Position numbers and translations under genes: made by a program. From CAYGVT01 sp964353355 (GTDB lineage Archaea; Thermoplasmatota; DTKX01; GCA-020343715): a stretch of DNA of 64,000 bases. The notes below the pieces were generated by a model that had not been told where the DNA came from, searched no databases, and was given only the letters and a program-made list of their open reading frames with translations. Of the stretch, positions 37,228 through 44,441 are shown one piece after another (within the stretch, counting starts at the first letter, position 1; every line of letters begins with the position of its first letter). Location: NCBI GenBank assembly GCA_964353355.1, contig CAYGVT010000133.1, positions 113,498 through 177,497 of the forward strand, read 5' to 3'.

Positions 37228-37750
37228 AGAGGGGTTCGTAGAGCTTCACCTCCACCCAGAGGGTGTCGTGCACAGATGCACCGAAGGCCTCGCCGCCGTA
37301 CCCCTGGCCCTCGATGTGGAGGACCCAGAGGCCGGCCGACGGGCCCTGGAACGGCCTCGTGTCCTCGTCGGACTCGGTGAAGTTGCCCTCCCAGATGACC
37401 ATGCCGGCGGGGGTCCGGAGCCTGAGCGTGATCTCGGGGTTGATGGGCAGGTCGATGCCGATCTGCCTCGCGACGAAGCCCGAGACGATGTTGACCTTGT
37501 ACGCCACCTGCAGGTACCTGGTGGCGGCCTTAACTTGGATGTTGCGGGGGGGCTCGTCGATGGTGTCCGGTCTCACGACGCCGTTGGCCGCCCATGAGAA
37601 TGTGAAAGCTGTCACGGTGCCGTACTTGAGGGTCGGCCTCTCCTCAGTGAACCTGAGGGCGTCCTTCGTGGCGTAGAGCGACAGGCAGCCCGTGCTGGAG
37701 GCCATGAGGAGGAGGACGACCGCGATTGCCACGGGGACGCTGGCACGCAC
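37226..37750 (-). CDS. Small lipoprotein of unknown function
   Basis: A 174-residue protein starting at GTG 37750, 27 bp from a strong TATA box. The N-terminus VRASVPVAIAVVLLLMASSTGCLSLYA has a lipobox-like STGC, so the mature protein is probably lipid-anchored outside the cell. The rest is beta-rich (TVTAFTFSWAANGVV, YLQVAYKVNIVSGF, ITLRLRTPAGMVIWEG, LWVLHIEGQGYGGEAF) and resembles a small C2- or jelly-roll-like sandwich. No family is recognised. Its stop overlaps the small zinc-ribbon frame. Confidence 0.75.
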   Translation of the reverse strand: MRASVPVAIAVVLLLMASSTGCLSLYATKDALRFTEERPTLKYGTVTAFTFSWAANGVVRPDTIDEPPRNIQVKAATRYLQVAYKVNIVSGFVARQIGIDLPINPEITLRLRTPAGMVIWEGNFTESDEDTRPFQGPSAGLWVLHIEGQGYGGEAFGASVHDTLWVEVKLYEPL

Positions 37751-37771
37751 GTCCTTCGAATGGTCCGTGCG

Positions 37772-37783
37772 TTTATATATAAT
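37772..37783 (-). promoter_or_regulatory. TATA box for the lipoprotein gene
   Basis: The minus strand reads ATTATATATAAA, centred 27 bp upstream of GTG 37750; leaderless start. Confidence 0.7.
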
Positions 37784-37981
37784 CTTCGACCTGGCCGGGC
37801 CCCCGGTGGTGGACGGCGACGCATGGGCGGGGCCATGATGACCGGTCGATGTGGGCACGCTCGTCCAGATGCGATCAATGGACGAACGCCCAGTGCCGTC
37901 GGGACTGCCATCCGGGCGGACAGTGGGCAAACCGTTTAATATGATGGCTTCCATATAACGAGCGGGCGATTCGCAACCTCG

Positions 37982-38293
37982 ATGGAGGTGGGTGGGATTC
38001 CTGACGACTGGCGCGCCGTGGGCTACTACATGCGGCAGTGGGAGGAGGACATGAAGAGCCCCCAGGTCTTCTATGTCCTTCTCGATGCGAGCAAGAAGGC
38101 GCACGGCAAGGTGGCCGAGGCGCTGAAGGAGATGACCGGCGTCGTCGAGGTGCACGCGGTCGCCGGCGACTACAACATCGTGGTCAAGGTCACGGCGGAC
38201 GACGTGGAGGACTCCTGCAGGAGGTTCTGCAAGGCGGCGAAGGAGCTGCCCGGCGTGCGGCAGGTCAAGTCCCTCATCCCGACGGCGCCCTGA
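37982..38293 (+). CDS. Stand-alone AsnC/Lrp ligand-binding (RAM) domain protein
   Basis: A 103-residue protein without a DNA-binding domain. From residue 24 it reads MKSPQVFYVLLDASKKAHGK, then GVVEVHAVAGDYNIVVKVTA and LPGVRQVKSLIP, the alpha-beta sandwich of the Lrp/AsnC effector domain. Such stand-alone proteins bind amino acids and may modulate full-length Lrp regulators. TATA-like CCATATAAC (37951-37959) supports leaderless ATG 37982. A strong GGAGGAGG site just before ATG 38051 would instead give an 80-residue protein that is the RAM domain alone. Both forms could be made. Confidence 0.85.
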   Translation: MEVGGIPDDWRAVGYYMRQWEEDMKSPQVFYVLLDASKKAHGKVAEALKEMTGVVEVHAVAGDYNIVVKVTADDVEDSCRRFCKAAKELPGVRQVKSLIPTAP

Positions 38294-38434
38294 CGCCCCT
38301 GGTGGCCCCCCGCACAAGCCTGTCCCCAGAGGGGCGGGAGACGTCGGTCCATCGCTCCGCGAGCCTGACCGTGGCCGGTGGCCCGTCTGCGAAGCCTTAT
38401 TAACGGACCGACCAATCAGAATGCTGGTGAGCCG

Positions 38435-41400
38435 TTGAGCGCCAGGTCCCCATGCCTCTTGCTAACCCTCCTCCTGCTCGTCCAGGTGACCACGATGGTC
38501 CCCGGGGGCGGCGAGGGCAGGCCCTCGCTGGACCCTCCTCTGGCCACCGCATCCATGGCCCCCCAGTCGGATGGCAACATGACCGTCGTGTCCGTCAACT
38601 ACCCGGGGGAGCTCGACGCTTACAACTACTCGGACGTGCTCGTCCTCATCAACGACAACTCGCAGGATTCGAGGGACATTGGCGAGTACTTCGCGCGCGC
38701 GAGGGGCATACCCGAAGAGCGCGTGGCCCATCTGGACGTGCCCTCGTCGACCTGGATCGACCGCGACCAGTACGAGGTCGTCAAGAACGCTGTCAAGAAG
38801 TACATGGTCGACCACCAGCTCGTCAACAAGGTCAGCTACCTCGTCACGACCAAGGGCTTCCCGATGACGGTGTACAACAGCACGTACGGGTTCATGTACG
38901 GCTCGTGCGTCGATGAGGAGCTCGCGCTCATCTTCGGCTCGCTCGAGAGCCAGACGGGGAACAACTTCTACGTCGAGAACCCATACTATAGGGAGAGGCA
39001 CTACTTCGATCACGACGACTACCCGATGTACATCGTCAACCGCCTCACGGGCTACAACTGGTCCGATATCAAGGACCTCATCGACCGCGCCAACTCCACC
39101 TACGGCAACCGGGGTCTGTTCGTGCTCGACACGCAGCCCTGGAAGGGCTTCCAGCCCTCGGGCTACGGCATCGGCAACGTGTGGCTCAGGAACGCCAACG
39201 ACATCCTCACCGAACGGGCCCAGTACGTGGACGGCATCGACATCCTCTACGAAGAGACTCCTTGGTACTCGGTGGGCCAGCAGAACGTCATCGGCTACGC
39301 GAGCTGGGGGTCGAACGACGGGAACGCATCGGACAGCGCCAAGCCCCACAACACGTGGGTCAACGGTTCCATCGCCGAGACGTACGTCTCGACCTCCGGC
39401 CGGAGCTTCGACTGGCCCCCCTCGTACGGCCAGTCGCTCATCGCCGACATCCTGCACGAGGGCGCGACGGGCGCCAAGGGCTACGTGCAGGAGCCGTTCC
39501 TCTCGGCCATCGCGATGCCCGACATCCTGTTCGAGCGCTACACCGCCGGGTTCAACCTCGCCGAGAGCTACCGCATGGCCTCGGTGATGCTCGGCTGGAT
39601 GGGCGTGGTGGTCGGGGACCCGAAGGCGAGCGCGTTCCGCGACGTGCCCGACGCCGTGCTGGGCGATTCGAAGGTCAGCATCTCGAATGCAACGCCCGCG
39701 ACGGGCGATCCGCTCACCCTCTACGCGACCGTGGACAACCGCGGCGGGCCCGTCGGGAACCTGTCCATCGAGCTCTACGTCGACGGCTCGGTGTGGTGGA
39801 CCGGCAACGTGACCCTCCCCCAGTTCTCGAGGACGCTGCTCGCCATAAGCCTCGACGCACCCCTGGCCCCCGGGACCCACGACCTCGCCGTCAGGATCAA
39901 TCCGATGGGCGAGGTGTTCGAGACGCTGTTCGACAACAACGCCGGGACGCTCGCCATCGAGTGCCTCGAGCGGCCGCGCATTACCCTCGAGGTCGAGCCC
40001 TCAAGCGCGCTCACGCAGGAATCGGTCCGGGCGACCATCAACGTCAGTCACGCGCCCCGTGGCGTTACGACCTTCTTCTTCGACTTCGGGGACGGCTCGC
40101 CCGTGGTGCAGGGCACCGGGCCCGAGGCGATGCATGCGTACAACGACAACGGCGAGCACGTCGTGACCGCGCGCGTCATCGACTCCGCGATGGTGATGAG
40201 CCTGCCTGCCCAGGCAAGCGTCATGGTCCTCAACCGCGTCCCGATCGCGGCCATCTCGGTCGAACCGACATCCGCCCTCACTGGAGACACATTCGCCTTC
40301 GACTCGTCAAGGAGCACCGACCTGGACGGTCAGGTCGTCTCCGTCGCCTGGGACCTGGGGGACGGCAACGCGAGCGCGGAGAGGCTCGTCGCGCACGCCT
40401 ACGCGAGGCCGGGCGAGTACGTGGTGAGGCTCACGGTCACCGATGACGACGGCGTCTCAGGGACCGCCGAGCGCCGCGTGGAGGTGCTCAACCGACCCCC
40501 CGTGGCCATGCTCATCCTCGACTCGCCCGAGGTCTGGAAGGGAAGGCCCGTGACCTTCAACGCCTCGGAGAGCTCGGACCAGGACGGGACCGTGGTGTCC
40601 TACGAGTGGGACTTCGGGGACGGCTCCCGCCGCGAGAGCTCTCGCTCCCCCTGGGCGGTGCACACGTTCGCGCACGGGGGGCCGTTCACCGTGAGGCTCA
40701 CCGCCCTGGACGACCTCTCCGACGCGGACGTGGCGACCCTGGCCGTGATGGTGGGCAACAGGCCCCCGGTCGCGAACCTCTCGGCCTCCCGCGCGGAGGC
40801 GCCGACCGGCGTGGACATAGACCTCGACGCCTCGGGCTCCCAGGACCCTGACGGGGCCCTTGTCAGGTACGTCTTCATGGCGGCGATGGATGGTGGGACC
40901 CCCTCGGAGCTCTACGCGGGGGAGTCACCAACAGCGGTATGGCGACCCCGGGACGACGGGCTTTGGCTAATCTCTGTCTCGGTCGAGGACGATGACGGCT
41001 TGGTGGTCGCCGCCTCCGTCACCGTGACGGTGCTCGACCGCCCCCCGACGCTGGAGCTCGATGCCGAGACGGCCGCGCAGGAGGGCAAGGTCCTTCCATC
41101 CCCGGCAACGGTGTACCTGCTCGCCAAGGTCGGCGACCCTGACGGCACGGTCGTCAACGTGACCTGGTTCCTCGACGGAGCGGCGGCCGCCTACGGCGCA
41201 TCGACATCACTCGTTGTCACCGCCGGGGGCCTTCACACGCTCCGCGCGGTCGCGCTCGACGACGACGGCTCCTCTGCAGAGGCCACCCTCGGCTTCCGCG
41301 TGAACTCGGCCCCCGTCGCCTCCCTGTTGGCGACGCTGGCCGGGCGCCCCCTGGCCTTCCAGGAGGTGCGAGTGGGGGCAGAGGTCTTCTTCACCGCCGC

Positions 41401-41716
41401 CAACTCGTCCGACGTCGATGGCGACGAGCTCACATACGCCTGGAACATGGGCGACGGCACGAGGCTGCAGGGTCGCACCGTGACGCACGCATATCTCACG
41501 GATGGCGCCTTCACGGTGATACTGACCGTGACCGATGCGCAAGGTGTGTCCGCCACCGCCACGGATACGGTGACTGTCGTTAGGAAGGTCGAGGAGGGCG
41601 ACGGCATCTCGCTTCCCCTATTGGCCGTGGTCATAGTAGTCGCGCTCATCGCTGTTGCGGCCGTCATCATCGTCCTCAGGCGGCGCGGCTCCACCGGCGG
41701 GCGAGGTGGTGCGTGA
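38435..41716 (+). CDS. Surface protein: TIGR03790-like domain, CARDB-like domain and PKD repeats
   Basis: A 1093-residue exported protein. The signal peptide is LLLTLLLLVQVTTMV. Residues about 49-406 match the TIGR03790 pattern: YSDVLVLINDNSQDSRDIGEYFARARGIPEERV, YLVTTKGFPMTVY, GSCVDEELALIFG and GVVVGDPKASAF. A CARDB-like module follows (about 410-510), then about five PKD or PKD-like domains (VSVAWDLGDGNAS, VSYEWDFGDGSRR, LTYAWNMGDGTRL), a C-terminal helix and an Arg/Gly tail. The start is TTG 38435 with GGTGAG four bases upstream. TATA-like CTTATTAAC is at 38396-38404. The in-frame upstream codons carry no signal peptide. Confidence 0.8.
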   Translation: MSARSPCLLLTLLLLVQVTTMVPGGGEGRPSLDPPLATASMAPQSDGNMTVVSVNYPGELDAYNYSDVLVLINDNSQDSRDIGEYFARARGIPEERVAHLDVPSSTWIDRDQYEVVKNAVKKYMVDHQLVNKVSYLVTTKGFPMTVYNSTYGFMYGSCVDEELALIFGSLESQTGNNFYVENPYYRERHYFDHDDYPMYIVNRLTGYNWSDIKDLIDRANSTYGNRGLFVLDTQPWKGFQPSGYGIGNVWLRNANDILTERAQYVDGIDILYEETPWYSVGQQNVIGYASWGSNDGNASDSAKPHNTWVNGSIAETYVSTSGRSFDWPPSYGQSLIADILHEGATGAKGYVQEPFLSAIAMPDILFERYTAGFNLAESYRMASVMLGWMGVVVGDPKASAFRDVPDAVLGDSKVSISNATPATGDPLTLYATVDNRGGPVGNLSIELYVDGSVWWTGNVTLPQFSRTLLAISLDAPLAPGTHDLAVRINPMGEVFETLFDNNAGTLAIECLERPRITLEVEPSSALTQESVRATINVSHAPRGVTTFFFDFGDGSPVVQGTGPEAMHAYNDNGEHVVTARVIDSAMVMSLPAQASVMVLNRVPIAAISVEPTSALTGDTFAFDSSRSTDLDGQVVSVAWDLGDGNASAERLVAHAYARPGEYVVRLTVTDDDGVSGTAERRVEVLNRPPVAMLILDSPEVWKGRPVTFNASESSDQDGTVVSYEWDFGDGSRRESSRSPWAVHTFAHGGPFTVRLTALDDLSDADVATLAVMVGNRPPVANLSASRAEAPTGVDIDLDASGSQDPDGALVRYVFMAAMDGGTPSELYAGESPTAVWRPRDDGLWLISVSVEDDDGLVVAASVTVTVLDRPPTLELDAETAAQEGKVLPSPATVYLLAKVGDPDGTVVNVTWFLDGAAAAYGASTSLVVTAGGLHTLRAVALDDDGSSAEATLGFRVNSAPVASLLATLAGRPLAFQEVRVGAEVFFTAANSSDVDGDELTYAWNMGDGTRLQGRTVTHAYLTDGAFTVILTVTDAQGVSATATDTVTVVRKVEEGDGISLPLLAVVIVVALIAVAAVIIVLRRRGSTGGRGGA

Positions 41717-41985
41717 TGGCCAGGTGGGACGACGCCCTCGGGTACCTCATCGACGATCGGCCTGGACTGCGGCGCATCGGACGCCTGTTCCTCATCGCGC
41801 TCGTCATCATGACCATAGCCATCGGCGTGTCCCTGGCCCTCGGCAACGGTGACCAGTCCGCGCCCGTCGTCGATAATTCGACCGGGCGCTATGCGGAGGG
41901 TTCGCCGAGCTGGGGCCTTTGCGCTGCGTTCGTCGTGATGGCCTTGGTACTGCTCACGGCCATGATGATCGAGATACGGACCTGA
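41716..41985 (+). CDS. Small two-helix membrane protein
   Basis: An 89-residue protein whose ATG overlaps the stop of the preceding surface-protein gene by one base (TGATG), so the two are translationally coupled. Two hydrophobic helices (IGRLFLIALVIMTIAIGVSLAL and WGLCAAFVVMALVLLTAMMI) flank a short polar loop with a possible N-glycosylation site. No family is recognised. Coupling suggests a role in anchoring, folding or export of the large neighbour. GTG 41713 is an alternative start. Confidence 0.7.
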   Translation: MARWDDALGYLIDDRPGLRRIGRLFLIALVIMTIAIGVSLALGNGDQSAPVVDNSTGRYAEGSPSWGLCAAFVVMALVLLTAMMIEIRT

Positions 41986-42066
41986 GGGCGATGTGCCCCC
42001 CTCGAAGGCGAGCAAGCATCCCGTGACCGTGGGCCCGATGCGGGGCGGTATCGCACGGTTGGCAGG

Positions 42067-42489
42067 TCACTCCAGCACAATGTGCTTAACTTCCGCGTAC
42101 CTGCTCGCGAGCTCGCGCAGCGCGTTGAGGTTCACGCCGCCCTTCCCGATGGCCAGGCCCTTCCGCTTGGGGTCGACCTTCACGCGGGCGCGCACGCCCG
42201 AAGGCCCCTCCTCCATCGAGACCGATTCTACCCCGTAGGGCCTGAAGAGCGACCGCAGGAAGGCCTCCGGCCCCTCCGCGCGCTCGACCACCTCCACCCT
42301 GCGACCCAGCCGTCTCGAGAGCCGGTCGATGGCCTCGTGGGCGCCGCGCAGCCGTCGTCCAGCGCCCTCTGGCACGACGTAGAAGGCGCATCCCGGGGTC
42401 ATGAGGCAGTCGATGGCCGCGACGCCGGTGGAGCGCTCGAAGAGCACGAGCTGCTGCAGCGTCTCGGCGTCCAGCGTGATGTCGGTCAT
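42067..42489 (-). CDS. nusA: NusA-like KH-domain transcription factor
   Basis: A 140-residue archaeal NusA family protein, shorter than bacterial NusA because it keeps only two KH domains. The second KH has the nucleic-acid-binding loop LAIGKGGVNLNAL. It is the last gene of the RNA polymerase operon, 34 bp after rpl30e. In most euryarchaea rps12, rps7 and the elongation-factor genes follow; here the next gene is a convergent membrane protein, so the operon ends early. Confidence 0.93.
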   Translation of the reverse strand: MTDITLDAETLQQLVLFERSTGVAAIDCLMTPGCAFYVVPEGAGRRLRGAHEAIDRLSRRLGRRVEVVERAEGPEAFLRSLFRPYGVESVSMEEGPSGVRARVKVDPKRKGLAIGKGGVNLNALRELASRYAEVKHIVLE

Positions 42490-42523
42490 CGGACCACCCT
42501 TGCTGGAGGGGGAGGCTCTGGAC

Positions 42524-42811
42524 CTAGCCCGTCACTGCGTCCATGATGTCAGAATCGCCGACGTCCAGGGCCGTCAGCGCGCTCACGCTGAACGGCTTGC
42601 CGCACACGGTGCCGAGATCCATGTTGGTCCCGTCGAACTTCACGAGGGGCACGCGGGAGGTCTGGAGCTCCCTGAGCACCGTCTCGTGGACGTTCTGGGG
42701 GACGACGATGACCTTGGCCTCGTTGGCCTTGATGGCCCTGCGGGCCTGGCGGACGCCGAAGTGGACCTTGCCCGTCTGCACCAGCAGCCGGAGCGACCTG
42801 TTGATGTCCAT
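42524..42811 (-). CDS. rpl30e: 50S ribosomal protein L30e
   Basis: A 95-residue L7Ae/L30e-fold protein. LVQTGKVHFGVRQARRAIK followed by AKVIVVPQNVHETVL and a C-terminal FSVSALTALDVGDSDI matches archaeal L30e in sequence and length. It lies 17 bp downstream of rpoA2 in the conserved polymerase operon order and ends in TAG. Confidence 0.95.
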   Translation of the reverse strand: MDINRSLRLLVQTGKVHFGVRQARRAIKANEAKVIVVPQNVHETVLRELQTSRVPLVKFDGTNMDLGTVCGKPFSVSALTALDVGDSDIMDAVTG

Positions 42812-42827
42812 GTCGTTCGCCTCCTCC

Positions 42828-44441
42828 TCACTCTGGTTTGGGCTTGTTCGGGTCGTAGACCAGCTCGACGGCGCCCGTGCCGATGGTCACGGGCTGGCCG
42901 ACGATGATGTTCTCGGCCACCCCCTCGAGGCTGTCCTCCTCTCCCGTGACGCCCGCCTTCAGCAGGTGGGCGGTCGTGATCTCGAACGCGGCGCGCGCGA
43001 GCACCGAGCTCTTCTTGCCCGATATGCCGTGGCGACCGATGGCGCGGACCGCGCCGTCGTAGGTCATGAGGTCCGACACCAGCATGATGTGCCGGACGTC
43101 AACGCTCAGGCCCTGCTCGCTCAGGGTCTTGGACGCCTCCCTGATGATGGAGGCGCGCGCGGCCTCGATGCCGAGGACCTCCCATATCTCCATGATGTTG
43201 TTGGTCGTGGTGCGCGTGGCGTCCACCCTTGGCAGCTTGAGGACCTTCGCCAGGTTCGAGCCCTCGGTGTAAATGACGTACCCGTGGCTCTCGCGCCTTA
43301 TGAGCGCGCGGTGGATGCCGTCCATCCCCTTGACCTTGAGGCCCTGCACGAGCTCGTTGAGCGAGTGCAGCTTGCTGAAGGACGCCTCCCCCAGCTTGAT
43401 GTGGACGGTGCCGTCCGGCACCTCCTCGATGACCGAGTAGGCCTTGCGGCGCATCTTCTTGAGCGCCTTGCCGATCTCGTCGCGCGTCGCGCCCCTGCGC
43501 TTCATGCGCTTCTCGTTGGGGGTGATGATGACCTCCATGTTGATCATGTCGGTGGTGATGGAGGCGATGTCGTTGAGCTGGGTCATCTCTATCTCGGACG
43601 CCAGGGCCTCGACCTCCTCGAGGTTCTCGGCGTACTCGTCCTCGATGTGTATCTCCATCATCGGCGTCGAGGGCTCGCGCCTCGCGTCGACGATCTCGAT
43701 GAGGCGGGGCAGCCCCAGCGTGACGTTGATCTCAGCGACGCCTGCGTAGTGGAACGTCCTCATGGTCATCTGCGTGCCAGGCTCGCCGATGGACTGGGCG
43801 GCCACGATGCCGGCCGATTCCGTCGGGTCGATGAGGTTGATCGCGTACTTCTCCGCGGCGACCTTCACGACCCTCTTCAGGTCTGGCTTCTTGATCTTGA
43901 TGTGGTCGGACTTGACCGCCAGCTCGTTGATGAGGTTGCGAGGGAGCCACCGGCCGAGGTCGTTGAGCTCGGAGACGATGTACTTCTCCGTCTTGCTGAG
44001 AGGGCGGTCGATCTGCTTGAGCGACGGGAGGTCCTCGGGCTTGACGACCTCATCCTCGTCCTCGGGGATGCCCAGAGCGACGTCCTCGAGGTCGAGCTCG
44101 CCGAGCTCCAGCCCGCCGGCAACGTCGGCCTCCTCCAGCTCCGCGTCGTCGAGGTAGGCGATGTCCTCATCGAGCGGCGGGCGGGAGGCGCGGGAGGGCT
44201 CGCGGGATTTCTTGGGCTTCGCGGATTTGGAGGGCTTGGCGGCCTTCATGGACCTCGCGTCTATGGCCACAAGCGTCTCCTTGGCGGCGTTCTCGCCCAC
44301 GAGGGGCACGAGGTCCGCGACCTCCAGCTTCTTGAGGTCTCCCAGCTTGTAGCCGGCCTCGGCCAGCTTGTTGGCCACGTTGTCGGGCACGCCACGGCGC
44401 GTGAGGGCCCGCATCGTGTCGAACTTGGCCATGTCACTCAA
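42828..44441 (-). CDS. rpoA2: DNA-directed RNA polymerase subunit A'' with N-terminal extension
   Basis: A 537-residue protein. The conserved A'' core starts around residue 140 and includes ESAGIVAAQSIGEPGTQMT near 203-222, with the trigger-loop and cleft segments following. Archaeal A'' is usually about 380-400 residues, so some 135 residues are extra at the N-terminus. Residues 8-60 (RALTRRGVPDNVANKLAEAG, LKKLEVADLVPLVGENAAK) look like a helix-hairpin-helix/SAM-like domain. An Ala/Lys/Ser-rich then acidic linker joins it to the core. The gene overlaps rpoA1 by eight bases. A later start at an internal Met would remove the extension only partly. Confidence 0.95.
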   Translation of the reverse strand: MSDMAKFDTMRALTRRGVPDNVANKLAEAGYKLGDLKKLEVADLVPLVGENAAKETLVAIDARSMKAAKPSKSAKPKKSREPSRASRPPLDEDIAYLDDAELEEADVAGGLELGELDLEDVALGIPEDEDEVVKPEDLPSLKQIDRPLSKTEKYIVSELNDLGRWLPRNLINELAVKSDHIKIKKPDLKRVVKVAAEKYAINLIDPTESAGIVAAQSIGEPGTQMTMRTFHYAGVAEINVTLGLPRLIEIVDARREPSTPMMEIHIEDEYAENLEEVEALASEIEMTQLNDIASITTDMINMEVIITPNEKRMKRRGATRDEIGKALKKMRRKAYSVIEEVPDGTVHIKLGEASFSKLHSLNELVQGLKVKGMDGIHRALIRRESHGYVIYTEGSNLAKVLKLPRVDATRTTTNNIMEIWEVLGIEAARASIIREASKTLSEQGLSVDVRHIMLVSDLMTYDGAVRAIGRHGISGKKSSVLARAAFEITTAHLLKAGVTGEEDSLEGVAENIIVGQPVTIGTGAVELVYDPNKPKPE

